From positions 155,730,409-155,794,408 of the forward strand of contig BSWB01000002.1 of the NCBI GenBank assembly GCA_033239125.1: a stretch of DNA of 64,000 nucleotides, written 5' to 3'. The stretch comes from Fagopyrum homotropicum. Its lineage: Eukaryota > Streptophyta > Magnoliopsida > Caryophyllales > Polygonaceae. The notes below the pieces were generated by a model. It saw only the letters and a list, made by a program, of their open reading frames with translations, had not been told where the DNA came from and ran no database searches. Position numbers and translations under genes: made by a program. Positions 23,251-35,000 of this stretch are shown one piece after another; position 1 is the stretch's first letter, and each line of letters opens with the position of its first letter.

Positions 23251-23322
23251 AGCCTATTAGCTTAAACGGTAGAGCAATGTGTAACTAAACACATGGTGCG
23301 GGTTCGAATCCCGCATAGGCTA
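23251..23322 (+). tRNA. tRNA-like gene, isotype unassigned, unit 1
   Basis: 72 nt fold as a cloverleaf. Acceptor AGCCTAT/ATAGGCT has 7 pairs, the D arm is GCTT/GAGC with GG in the loop, the T arm is GCGGG-TTCGAAT-CCCGC and the discriminator is A. A- and B-box promoter motifs look intact. The anticodon stem ATGTG/CACAT closes an 8-nt loop (TAACTAAA) and the variable loop has only 3 nt, so no normal anticodon can be read. It may be a pseudo-tRNA or an unusual tRNA. No T-run terminator follows directly. Confidence 0.6.
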
Positions 23323-25343
23323 CATTGCCGAACATACTTTGATTTTGATCTTGATCTTGCTTCTTAAATATTTTAAATTGTTAATGTTACAATCTTGATC
23401 TTGCTTTTTAAAAATTTTTGGTGTGTGCCTATGTGCGTTTCTTGTCGTTATTTATTACTACGGATCCATTGATATCATATTGGCTAAAGAAATCATCATG
23501 CTTTGTAGCTATTTCCTCACAATAGTTTGTCTTATGTTCAAAGTTAGAAGGATACTTCCAGTATGTTTCTGCAGATTGTTTACAAACCACTTTATCAGTT
23601 ATCACGCTAACGTGTTTTCTAATCAACGACTTTTGATCTCGCTAAAGCATGTTAGCTCTGAATCTCCTTCTGACGACTGTGAGGGAATGAGGGAGTCCAT
23701 ATCCATAAATAGCATCTCTTAGTTTTGGCTGCTTCATAGAATTTATATGAATCTGCTTTGTAGCTGAAAGTGTTCCGAAATTCATCTTTGTTTTTTTCTT
23801 TCGCTTAGTTTTGGCTCTAATGTGATTTCTCATCAACGGAGGGTTTTCAGATTTCTGCAGGTCGTTATTTATTACTACGGCTCCATTGATACTTCAAGTA
23901 TGTTGCTTTGCCGATAGTATATATTTACTTTTGTTGGACAGTCTGATAAGTATATTAAAGTAATTGAGTTTGCTATTACCGAATATAGAATTTCAAAGTA
24001 AGCTGAAGTTTGAAGAACAGGGTGAAAACAAAGCATAGTTATATGTAATCAGGTACCAAAACTGACTCCAACCATTGAATGAGACTCGTTGTTATTTTCC
24101 AAATTGTTAGATTTTGATATTATTATGTTCAATTTGATAGCTAAAAGATGGCTTTTGATTGCTATTCAGTTGCGTTGTTGTAGGTCTAAATTGGCACCAT
24201 TTCAAATATATTATGGGAGTATGCATTAGTTTGATGATAACTAAATCATATACAGGAGTAAGAAAATGACATTTGAGCTTGTACTTTAGGTGTTTGATGA
24301 AAATGACTAAGAGAGAACTGAAGTAAGAAAATGACGTCCATAAATTACAGAAAACGAAAGACTGATATCGTATGATAGTGTCTATGAGTACATGAAACTG
24401 AGGCAGGGTGAAAACTGATAGATCTTGTGTTTTTGTGATTGAGGATTCTCCTTGCATTCTTAACATAAGTTCTGGTGACTAAGCTCCATAAAGCTATTGG
24501 TTATGTCAGGAGAAAATTGTAACATTTGTTTGCATAGATGATTGGTCTGATCAAGGAGAAGATATATTGTCCACTGTCTTTTTTTTGATATTCCAGAAGT
24601 TAACCTGAAATCTGAAAGTTTGGTTGCCCAGACATTGCATACATGTGGCGTAGCATTGAAGAATGTCAGGCTCTTTGTATGTTGAACGGTATACCATAAA
24701 TATCAATATCTGGAAATGTACATAGGTTCATTGTTTCAAAATATTGTTTTTAATTACTTGTGAGAGCTAGAATTCAGAAGCCCGCATAACACAGAGAAGA
24801 AAGACAAATGACTCCAAAACTCGATCAACTCTGTAAACAATTCACTGTATTTCATTCACGCAACATTTACTGGTTCTGTACAGATGCCAAGAATAGTGGT
24901 AGTTAATCTTCACTCATATACAGCTTACTGCACTTTTACATACTGCTTTCCTCCTGCTATACTGCTTTATATCACCCTTAAATTTTATAAAGGTTCCTGT
25001 AAAAAAACAGATCATCCTTTATCTCTCTTGCCTCAGGGTTGTTCTCAGTTGTGCTACGTTGCTGATAACTTGGAGTTATTTCCTGCACAGTAAAGTTCAG
25101 TTCAGATAACAGTCTCCTTCAATCTCAGCAGTTCAGTTTATTATATCGAGCAGTACTAGTAATGTACCATGACATCTGAAGAAGGGTCTTTGCAGCCATT
25201 ATTGTGATTGTCTTTAGGGATCCTGTTCGATCATTGAGGTAGAATAGTAAGATGCTAATATTGTAAGGAATCATTGCATTCAACTGTTTAAAATGTTTAA
25301 CTGAGTTTGCTGTCCTTGTAATATATTATCTGGGAGTGAAGAC
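23323..25343. other. Unit 1 stretch between tRNA-like gene and PHD-GNAT gene
   Basis: A segment of about 30 bp with the core CGTTATTTATTACTACGG occurs twice (near 23438 and 23861). A minus-strand open frame, 135 codons in units 2 and 3, is split here by a TAG (in CTTTAGCG near 23646). No known family. A minus-strand open stretch downstream of the PHD-GNAT stop (about 25092-24985) could be a further 3' exon. Confidence 0.35.
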
Positions 25344-27373
25344 TTACCCTACTATTCCTTGATCCACAGAATTATAGCATTCAGTTTGTGCTCCCTCACA
25401 AACTTCAGATATGGGACTTTTGTAGTCAAGCTCATTAGCAAATTCGCGAACTTCGTGATGGCAACCTACAAGATTAGGAAAGAGACTTATAAGTTAGATG
25501 CCAAACCAAACATGTTTGTTTTACTTTCTACGGATCTAGTTTGTCTATAAAGCAAAAGCTCACTTGTTGGAATGCTTGAAGGGACTAGAACAGGTTTTGT
25601 AAGGAGTTTATGGCACATAACGGTATCCGGGAAATCCAAAAAGGTATAACGCAAGAACTGAGATCTCTCAGACTGTGTCATTACTGAAAAACCAAGAGAT
25701 GTCCATGTGTTGACGACAGAAGATACAGCAGGAAGCACCAGCCTTTCGATCCCTAGTTTCGTGAGCGTCTGAAACACACAATACAGGAGAAATTTAAAAT
25801 TAGAAGCTGATATTGTAAATGGACAATTAATACAGCTCTGGTCAAGGTACCTTTTCGAGCACATTCATTAAAAATCGACACATCCCTTGCCGTCGATATT
25901 TAAAACGAGTTGCAACGAGTGGAACTTCAGCTACCTTCTTCCCGTAGATCCTACAAACAGCACCAAATTGTGTAAATTGACTGACTCAAACTATAATTCA
26001 TAACGCAGGATTAGGAGTGCTAATTTACCTTACTGTAGCCGCACTAGCTAGGTCACCCTTCATTTCTAGGAGTACTGTGTAAAATCCTGTGAAACTGAGA
26101 CGTTTCAACTGTGTAAAATCCTGTGAAACTGAGACGTTTCAACTCTGACCTGCAATCAACTTTCAAATGTCAATATTTAAAACTCATGTTGAGGATCTTC
26201 TAAAGCCAAATTCAGAAGAACACCTCACCTTGTACCAAAAATGACATCCTCAACGAGATCTCGGCCTGTAAGAGGATCTTTAACAGGCTCAAAACATTCA
26301 TGCATCGCTTTAATAGCACGACTAAGCTTAGTGTGACACTCTGCCTTGATGCTCGTATGGGTTTTATCATGAGCACTGATGGGTTTAATTAGAGTCCAAG
26401 TCAAATCATCTTGAAGAGGAATAGTCTTCTTTTGAAGACTTTCAAGGCCCCTGTGTATCTGCAACGAGTAGACAGACATCAATAGATATAGGTTGCATTT
26501 AGTCAAGAAAGTCATTAAAAGCAAAATAATCTAATATGATCTTCAAACAGAATCTAGGTTGAGAAAGATGCAAGTACCTTGTCACAAGCTGTAGAGCAAA
26601 ACCATTTTCCTCCTGGGCGTTCGACTCCTCCGAGGCAATTGACATGGACTGCAAAATTTTAGCATCGATTAGTTAAAACGTTATTATCGTACAAAATTGT
26701 GGCCTATCCATATGAAGATTGAAACTCACACAGCCGTTCGCATTGATCACAGTTATGTGTAGTTTGGTTGTCGCTACTGTCACAGGTTGCGCAGCGACAA
26801 GATGGACAAAACCAGTCGCCATCGGGAACATCCTACAATACAAGAATGGGATATGTCAACAGAAAATCCCATTAAAATCTAATATAATAACTTGAGAGAG
26901 AGATTAATAATAGTCACCAGCAGATTTAGGCAATTTAGATGGTATGATGCCGGACAGCCATCACATAAAACTAATTCTCCATCGTTGTGACAGACAGAAC
27001 AGATTTCGTCATTAGCCATGCTTGCTTCTCTTTTGCTTGATGTCAGAACTCGAATTTCACTGCTGTTTTTTCTTTTGTTGGGTTGCACGGCAAACGAACT
27101 ACTCCTTTTCCTCTTCAGATTTCTGCTCTCTTGCTGCTGAATAGACGGGGCTTGCGCTGCTCTGCATGCTGTTACGAGCGAAGCATACGTCTTCTTCTCA
27201 GGCTCAGGGGAGTCGTATCTCGCTTCAAGCCTCGTCCTCATGGGCGTATACCAGCGCCTCCAACCCATAGCTAAGAGCTGTTTTCGTGCTCTTTCAGCCA
27301 ACTCGCGCTTCTTCTTCGCATCAAAACCCTCATCCCATGCCTCTACGTACTCGTTTATCGCTTGCATATCCAT
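25344..27373 (-). pseudogene. PHD-finger/GNAT (IDM1-like) gene, unit 1, frameshifted in exon 5
   Basis: The gene has the same eight-exon structure as the units 2 and 3 copies. On the minus strand the exons are 27373-26918, 26832-26730, 26648-26578, 26458-26229, 26149-26029, 25950-25851, 25768-25564 and 25465-25344, all with GT/AG ends. Exon 5 is 121 nt instead of 87 because a 34-bp segment is tandemly duplicated (26075-26142). The shifted frame reaches a stop within about 20 codons after the junction, before the GNAT CoA-binding motif. The tandem PHD fingers upstream remain open. An acceptor inside the duplicated piece does not restore the frame by my reading. Without the duplication the product would be 457 residues. 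Confidence 0.88.
26075..26142. repeat. 34-bp tandem duplication in exon 5
   Basis: A 34-bp block starting CTGTGTAAAATCCTG occurs twice without a spacer. Units 2 and 3 have it once (47994-48027 and 59817-59850). Confidence 0.97.
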
Positions 27374-27422
27374 GGCCGAAGAAATTAAAGAACGTAGAAA
27401 ATCTGATCGACTACCCTTCGCA

Positions 27423-27433
27423 ATATATATATA
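27423..27433 (-). promoter_or_regulatory. TATA-like box of the PHD-GNAT gene, unit 1
   Basis: On the minus strand, TATATATATATT lies about 50 bases upstream of the ATG (27373), implying a short leader. GGCCCA/TGGGCC motifs typical of plant housekeeping promoters lie further up at 27646-27651 and 27693-27698. The equivalents at 49309-49319 and 61132-61142 are identical. Confidence 0.5.
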
Positions 27434-27810
27434 GTACGAGATTTTTCTACCATCAAAATCTGTGCAAGATATTCAACTTTTAAATTTCTTTCCTAAAATA
27501 TGTATGAAGCCGTGAAACCCAAGAAATTAAGTTTTGTTAAATGAAATTAAGCAAAACTTCCTTTTAAAAGATTTATAAATATAAAAAAAAATAAACCTTT
27601 TAAATTTATTTCCTCCTTACTCATGAGTGGGCTGAAATTCGAAATTGGGCCAAAACTGAAGGCCCGGTCCATGCTAAGCCTCAATAAGAGCCTGGGCCGA
27701 AATTAAAGAACTGAATATTTGGGCATGTAAAAAAAAGTGACAATGGTTTGATATTTCTAAACCATAATTGCAAAAGAAGCCCCCTTTAGTTCATCAAAAT
27801 AATTTATAAA

Positions 27811-29777
27811 CTAGCATATTATCTGCACTTTTGCGAGTTAAATTTTAATAAATATTTAATACTTAGAAATTTATACGTATAATGTTGTAAGATAAAAATC
27901 CAGAGAATGAAATTATAATTGTTATTATTATTTTTAATTCTTTTTAAAGTTTTTTCTCTTATAATAAATTATATATTAAATAATATTTAAAATAATTAGA
28001 TCACGTTCTTTTACTTAAAATTATAATTTATAAATTTAATTTTTTTTAATGATTATATATTAATTTTGAATAAAAATAAGTATGTATAGAATTTGATTAA
28101 AAGATTTACTGATTTCTAAAAATAGTAAGATTTTTAAAAAAATTAATTATAAACTAGTTTAGTGCCCGCACCTTGTGCGGACTTTGTCTAAATAAAAAAA
28201 CATTTTATTTTTAATTTTATATTTATGTATTGGATATTAATTTATAAAAATAATTTAAGATTAAGAAATACCATTACATCCAAACTTAGTCATTTTTATT
28301 AACTAATACGACTAACATCATATTGTGGGAATTAAATTAAAAAAATTTATAAAATGAAAGGACATACTTAAAAATATATCAAAAATATTATTATTAGAGT
28401 ATTATATTTATACCTCAATATAACTTTTAAAACTTAATTATTTATTATAAAAAATGATATAGAAAAGATTAAATAGATTTATAAAATAACATATATATTT
28501 TTAAAAAGTGAAAAGATGGTAAAATTTAACTATTTTGACTGCTGAATAAACTATAAACTATAAACTATTTTTGTTAAGGAAGAAACAAACTAATTGTATA
28601 GATTATCATTAACATTAAAAATTTTATATTGTTATGAATAAATAATTAATTGAAAATAATTTTTTTATGATATTTAGCTATTAAAAAAATAATAAATGTA
28701 CGTTAAAAAATTCGTAACATGTGGGATGTATCAACAACAATTTTGTTGGATAAGATTTAAAAACTAAAATAAACCATGTCAAGATGGATAATATAATTTT
28801 TTGAAATAAAATGTCACTACATCCTTACTTATATAAATCTAGAGGTGTAAAATTTAATTCAGGTTTTAAATTTTAAAAATGTGTAAATCTAGTTAGAATA
28901 TGCGTGATATTTTTTAAGCAAAATAGAATTATAATATATGAATTTATTTATTTTGATCGAATCAATATAAATTTTGTTATCAAGTCAAGTGACAAATCTG
29001 TAAATAAATCAAAAAATGATAATAGGGATGACTTTAGAAATTGACTTGTGGATAAAATGATGTTCGTTATAGTATAATATATATATTTATTAAAAAAAGT
29101 AAAAAAAAATATTTCAAAATTTAAATTAAAAAAAAAAGAAAAGAAAATAAACTATGATATAAAATTCGAAATTAAAAACTAAATTCAATAATTAACTTAA
29201 AAAAATTAAATTTCAAAATTTAAAAATAAGGAGAAGAAAATTAAATAAAATTTTAAAATGGGGCTATATTATTTTTATAAAATTATAATAACAGAGTTTA
29301 AAAAATGTAAAGAACATTTCATAATCTTGTTTGTTAAAATTTTTAAGATCTTGTTTGTTATCAATATCCTATGATTTTTTTTTATTTTAAATATTTAATA
29401 GGTATATGTAACAAATTTGTAAATAAGTCAAACAAATCGCATATTTAAAAGGTGATGTGTTATTTAAAAGGTGATGTGTCATTGCTATTTGTTTATTAAT
29501 ATTTTTTAAAACTTATTTTATCAAAGAAAAATGGAAAATCTGTAAATATCTTCTGGCATATCTGAAAATATATTGAAAAAATTCTAGGTGGCATGCCTCA
29601 ATGGTTGACATGTGGCCTTAATGGGTTCTCTTTTAGTATGTTATATAGATTTATTGATTTATTTTTTTTATTTCTTATAAAAAAAATAGCCAAAAAATAG
29701 CTTTTATAAAAAACATTTGGGGAGCTGCGTGAATTGTGGCGTTGACACGTGGTAAAGAAGTTATTTGCTTTAATAGA
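27811..29777 (-). mobile_element. Helitron-like element H1, unit 1, with nested insertion
   Basis: Read on the minus strand it begins TCTATTAAAGC and ends CTAG after a degraded hairpin. Flanks are A and T, as expected for Helitron insertion without target duplication. Its own length is about 470 bp, and 28154-29649 is a second Helitron inserted into it. Intact copies without the nested element are 49697-50165 and 61520-61988. Confidence 0.8.
28154..29649 (-). mobile_element. Nested Helitron-like element (1496 bp)
   Basis: Minus-strand 5' end TCTATATAACATAC. The 3' end has the hairpin CCGCAC-AAG-GTGCGG followed by CTAG. It sits exactly between AAA and TTT; the unoccupied site AATTATAAATTTATTG is seen at about 63094-63109. 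No open RepHel-type protein, so it is non-autonomous. Confidence 0.88.
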
Positions 29778-29779
29778 TA

Positions 29780-30150
29780 CTAGTGTATTACCCGCACTTT
29801 GTGCGGGTTGAGTTTTAATAAATATTTAACACTTAAAAATTTATATGTATATTTTTATACAATAAAAATCAGGAGAATGAAATTGTAATCATTATTACGA
29901 TTTTTAATTTTCTTTTAAGTATTTATCTCTTCTAATTAATTATACTTTTAAATTGATTTGTTAAGATATGCTTGTTGGAAAAAAAAATCCGTAAAAGTTT
30001 AAAAACTATTTTTATAAAATATTTTTTAAAATATTTAGAAATCAATTTCTAATTTATATTAACATTTCGAAATCACATTTTAAAATAATTTTTTAGGCTT
30101 CGAGAAACATGGCATTGACACGTGGCAATAGAGGTTTTTGCTTTAATAGA
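29780..30150 (-). mobile_element. Helitron-like H2
   Basis: Minus strand: TCTATTAAAGC start, a CCCGCACAAAGTGCGGG hairpin seven bases before the terminal CTAG. Only TA separates it from H1 and from H3. Confidence 0.88.
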
Positions 30151-30152
30151 TA

Positions 30153-30547
30153 CTAGTGTATTACCCGCACTTTGTGCGGGTTCAGTTTTAAAAAATATTA
30201 ATACTTAGAAATTTATATGCATATTTTTGTAAAATAAAATTTCAAAAAATAAAATATAATCAATATTTTGATTTTTAATTCTCATTTAAATATTTATCTC
30301 TTCTAATTAATTATATTTTAAATTGATTTGTTAAGATATGCTTGTTGGTAAAAAAATTTCGTAAAAGTTTAAAAACTATTTTTATAAAAATATTTATTTA
30401 AATATTTTTTAAAGAATTTAAAATCAATTATCAATTTATATTAACATTTAAAAATCACTTTTTAAAATAATTTTTTTAGGCTTCGAGAAATCTGGCGTTG
30501 ACACGTGGCAATAGAGGCTCCTGCTTTAATATATATATATATATATA
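30153..30547 (-). mobile_element. Helitron-like H3
   Basis: It has the same CTAG/hairpin end as H2. The other end is expanded by a TA run and GATAA repeats, so the exact terminus is uncertain. Confidence 0.75.
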
Positions 30548-30772
30548 AGATAAGATAAGATATTTTCTAAAATTAAAAGTTAATTGTTTTACTGACATTT
30601 ACTATAACAAAATTCAAAGATATTTTAAATATATTTTAACTTTAATTAACGACTTTACTAAAATATTTTTTATAGATTTTAAATTTTAAAAACCGTCTTT
30701 TTTAAAAAAAAATTGGGGGTTGAGAGAACCGTGGCTTGACACGTGGCAATAGAGGTTCCTGCTTTAATATAT
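30548..30772 (-). mobile_element. Truncated Helitron-like remnant H3b
   Basis: Only the 5' part (minus strand) remains: a conserved GCCACGTGTCAAGCC block and the TTAAAGC end. The CTAG end is missing. Nearly the same remnant recurs at 31537-31771. Confidence 0.7.
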
Positions 30773-30773
30773 A

Positions 30774-31151
30774 CTAGTTTATTACCCACACTTGGTACGG
30801 GTTGAGTTTTAATAAACAATTAATACATAGAAATTTATATGCATATATTTTTTTTAAAATCCAGAGAATAAAATTATAATTATTATTATGATTTTTAAGT
30901 CTCTTTTAATATTTATCTCTTCTAATTAATTGTATTTTAAATTTGATTTATTAAGATATGCTTGTTAGTAAAAAAAATCCGTAAAAGTTTAAAAATATTT
31001 TTATAAAAATATTTATTTAAATATATTTTAAAAATTTAGAAATCAATTTCTGATTTATATTAACATTTAGAAATCACTTTTTAAAATAATTTTTTAGGCT
31101 TCGAGAAATATGGTGTTGACACGTGGCAATAGAGGCTTCTGCTTTAATAGA
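30774..31151 (-). mobile_element. Helitron-like H4
   Basis: CTAG end with a degraded hairpin (TACCCACACTTGGTACGGG on plus) and a TCTATTAAAGC 5' end. Similar to H2. Confidence 0.82.
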
Positions 31152-31153
31152 TA

Positions 31154-31536
31154 CTAGTGTATTACTCGCACTTTGTGCGGATTGAGTTTTAATAAATATT
31201 TAATATTTAGAAATTTATATGTATATTTTTGTAAAATAAAAATTCGGTGAATGAAATTATACTCATTATTATGATTTTTAATCCTCTTTTATGTATTTAT
31301 CTCTTCTAATTAATTATATTTTTAAATTGATTTTTTAAGATATGCTTGTTGGTAAAAAAATCAGTAGAAGTTTAAAAACTATTTTTATAAAACTATTTAT
31401 TTAAATATTTTTAAAACAATTTAGAAATCAATTTCCAATTTATATTAACATTTAAAAATTACTTTTTAAAATAATTATTTAGGCTTCGAAAAACACAGTG
31501 TTGACACCTGGCAATAGAGGTTTATGCTTTAATAGA
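31154..31536 (-). mobile_element. Helitron-like H5
   Basis: CTAG end with hairpin and TCTATTAAAGC 5' end. Similar to H3 in position and followed by the same GATAA repeats. Confidence 0.82.
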
Positions 31537-31771
31537 TATAAGATAAGATAAGATAAGGAAGATATTTTCTAAAATTAAAATTTAATTGTTTTACTGACAT
31601 TTACTATAACAAAATTCAAAGATATTTTAAATATATTTTAACTTTAATTAATGACTTTACTAAAATATTTTTTTATAGATTTTAAATTTTAAATACCACT
31701 TTTTTAAAAAAATTTGGGGCTGGGAGAACCGTGGCTTGACACGTGGCAATAGAGGCTCTGCTTTAATATAT
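31537..31771 (-). mobile_element. Truncated Helitron-like remnant H5b
   Basis: Matches H3b (30548-30772) closely, including the TTTTCTAAAATTAAA block after the GATAA repeats. It completes the second round of a 1-kb higher-order repeat. Confidence 0.7.
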
Positions 31772-31772
31772 A

Positions 31773-31831
31773 GTAGTGTATTACCCGCACTTTGTGCGGG
31801 TTGAGTTTTAATAAATACTTAATACTTATAA

Positions 31832-31881
<50 letters not shown>

Positions 31882-32083
31882 AAAATAAAATCCGGAGAAT
31901 AAAATTATAATCATTATTATTAATTTTAATTCTCTTTTAAGTATTTATCTCTTCTAATTAATTATATTTTTAAACTGATTTGTTAAGATATGCTCGTTGG
32001 TAAAAAAATCCGTAAAGTGAGCTAATGAGGTACCAATAAGTGAAGTGACACGTGGCAATAGAGGCTCTGCTTTAATATATAGA
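31773..32083 (-). mobile_element. Helitron-like H6 with internal replacement
   Basis: The terminal CTAG is mutated to GTAG, and the hairpin is intact. An AT microsatellite fills 31838-31876. At 32016 the Helitron sequence stops; 31 bp of gypsy-interior sequence follow (32017-32047), then the Helitron end ACACGTGGC...ATATAGA resumes to 32083. Confidence 0.75.
31838..31876. repeat. (AT)n microsatellite in H6
   Basis: A pure TA run of about 39 bp, absent from H2-H5. Confidence 0.95.
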
Positions 32084-35000
32084 AGCTCCTAAGCATTGGA
32101 GTCAAGATGAACAAGAGTGAACAGACCATTTGCGAAAGATTAAGATACCGTAAGTTAAGCTTATGAGGTATCAATAAGTAAAGTGCCAACATTACTAGAG
32201 TAACGAGAAGAAGGGCATGGGGGAATTCACGTGGAGTTGACCGGTTTTTATTTTGATGATAAGGCTAAGCAACGCTGAGGAGCAGAAAGTGTGCATAGAT
32301 GATGATCTCAAGAAGGTGAAAGATGAAACAAGGAGCTTTGATCAAAAGACTTAAGATACCAACTAAGAGAGACGTGAGTGGATACTAACTAAGGACAGGA
32401 TATTTGAGAAGGTACACTTACAGAACATCATGGAAGAGATGGAAGAGTGGTTAAGCCTATGAAAGTGAGTCATATGTCACAACAAGGTCGAGAAGGTATA
32501 ATTATCTAACTGAAGAGGAAGGAAGCATGGATGTAAAATGAGCTAATGGAAATTAAGGTAGAGTACCCCGAGGAGGGTAGCCTTCATAAGAGTGGTAACA
32601 TGGAAAGTGTAGTGGAATGGTAAGTCGTTAACTTCAAAGAAGGTCAGATAAAGGTTAATCGGTGACAATTGAGAACGCACAGGTGCGGGTTGTCTATTGA
32701 TGTCTGTAGGTGGGGAGAGTAACCCAGGAGATGGGATCATGAAGAGGGGTAACAAGAACTTGGAACATTCGTGATGGTTGAATATCAATAATAAGGAGGT
32801 GTATTAACGGAAGCATAAACGTCTTAATCAAGTAGCAATTTACCGATTCCAACAAGTGATGGTGACATACCTTGTTGGGAGGGATTGTAACGATTTGGTG
32901 CGACCTTCTTAGGTCATGGGGTTGTCATATGGAGGAACGACACGGATCAGGGTGAAGGAAGCTGAAAGGACAAAGAGAAAGGTGAGTCATCTATGGTTAT
33001 AGTGCGTAAAGGGGGAAAAATATAAGGGGAGATATGACATGGTTATTCTAAGGTTATGGATGTCATGCTTTTGTGAGCAAAAGCTCAGTCGAGGTTTTTG
33101 TGACTCGACTGGCGAAGTCATAGTGGCTATGACGTGAAACGAGGAATCTAGATTAGGGCAACGCAACAAGCTTAGAGTTATGATGTTAGTGCTTGGTGGA
33201 GTTACGAGTGGATCTTTCAGTGATTGTGGTTGGGAAATTTTGTCTAAAGGCATACTAGTACGGTTATGAAGTTGTTCAGGGATACCAAGAGATATGTAAG
33301 GTGACCAACAAGAGTAAGAGAAAACCGAGGTTTCGAAGTTTGAAGTCGATATGAGACGTACAAGAAGTACATGAATTGAGGGTAGACCCCTTACGGTCGG
33401 AGTGACGTTACATAAGGGAATGAAGTAAGTTCTAAACCTACTCGTAGGAATGGTGCAAGCTTATATAAAATACGAAAGACGTTTCCCACATGTTGGGATG
33501 TCATTGAAAGTAAAGAAGACAAGATCGGTTTATATAGAGGCATGATTATGCCCTACAGTTAGAACGCTTATAGCAACACACAAGTATGAGCCCTTAAAAG
33601 GTTATTACGACATGCCTTCAAAGGTGGAAAAAGATAGAACATGAGATATCACGGATTCCAATACGTCAGAATGTGGATTTTTCCACTAATTAAGGTTGAG
33701 CTTGATTTAATTCCGATATCTAAGGCGCCGCATGAAATGACACTTGTGAAAAGACATGAGTTGTGTAAGCAAGTGAAGAAGCAATTGCAAGAACTTATTA
33801 AAAGGAGTTCATAAGATTTAGTGAAATGCTATGAAGAACTTCAAATGTTATCTTGAACTCTTGATTTGAAGTTCATATTGGAATATATCTTAAACTCTTG
33901 ATTTGAAGGTGTTATGGAGAACACTAGTTGGGAAAAGAGAAGCGGTTATCCCCGTTTGCACATCAATTACAATGAGCCGAACAAGATAACAATGAAGAAC
34001 AAGTACCCCTTACCACGTATAGATGATCTACTCGACCGGCTGCAAGGGTCGGTAGTCTCTTCTAAGAATAATTTAAGGTCTGTTTGTTACAAACTGAGAA
34101 TTCGAGATTGGGATATTGCAAATACGGCATTCTAGACAAATCATGGTCACCACGAGTTGTAGAGATTCCATATGGGCATACCAATGCCCTATATATTTTG
34201 GTCTACTCTCGAAGAAGAGAGAAGTTGTATGACAAGTTATCTAGGGATGACAACCCCGAAGGATGTGAAAGAAGTTACAAGTTCTCTCAGATGTGCTGAG
34301 TATTACCAGATATGTTAAGTGATCCTCCAAAAGGTAACACCATTTCTGGTAGCCTACTCCGGATGTCAACGAAGTATAGAATGGGACAAGGATTGACAAT
34401 AGAGTTGTTGAGAGTTAAAAAAAAAAAAAGAAAAAGAAAAAAAAAGAAGAGGAGATTCATTGGGGCAACTGTTTTGAATTTGCCTCGAGGAATGATGGTT
34501 TGAAGTGTACAAGTGATTTTCGAAGACAAAGGTCTTGGTTGAGTATTGAAGAATGATATAAAAGGAATAGCATACGTGTCTCGTTAGTAGAAGCGGGTGA
34601 AGTAAGTACTTCCTTCGTTACCTAAAAGTTGGAACAAGAATGGAGGGAACGTAACATCAAGTTTGGATTGACAAGGAACAAAGCCAAGGTGTAAATGGAA
34701 AGATTCGATATTCTTAGTTGAGATCTTAGCGCGAATTGGTATAGTGGTTTACCAATTGGCATGGCCGCCGAGAGTAGAGGGTGTTCACACGGTATATCAA
34801 GTGTATTATTCAGGGGAGTACATGCAAGACTCGAGACATGTTATCAGTCATGATGACCTAGTGGCAGACGAAAAACCGATGATGCTAACTGGAAGACTGA
34901 GCGTAGTATCTTTAGTTAGGTTTTACGCGGATCAAGTAGCTTCGATAGAATCGACGGATTAGACCTAGTCCTTTCCTTGGTTGGGTTATGTGCATATGTG

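Larger units (their letters stand above)
18420..29777. repeat. Tandem unit 1 (left end cut by element B)
   Basis: Colinear with 39369-50165 (unit 2) and 51714-61988 (unit 3) at roughly 97% identity by eye. It contains the right part of Pack-MULE 1, the LRR-like relic, MULE 2, the tRNA-like gene, a frameshifted PHD-GNAT gene and a Helitron that carries an extra nested Helitron. The end of the unit after the Helitron is replaced by the Helitron concatemer and element C. Confidence 0.93.

Noticed and set aside
23251..23322. Assigning a specific amino acid to the tRNA-like gene
   Set aside because: The anticodon loop has the wrong size, so any assignment would be a guess.
27083..27274. Plus-strand frames opposite exon 1 of the PHD-GNAT gene (also in units 2 and 3)
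   Set aside because: Shadows of the real minus-strand exon, which carries the PHD finger.
29780..31772. A CRISPR-like array suggested by regular repeats
   Set aside because: The repeats are about 370 bp whole elements with Helitron ends in a plant genome. There are no short direct repeats with unique spacers.
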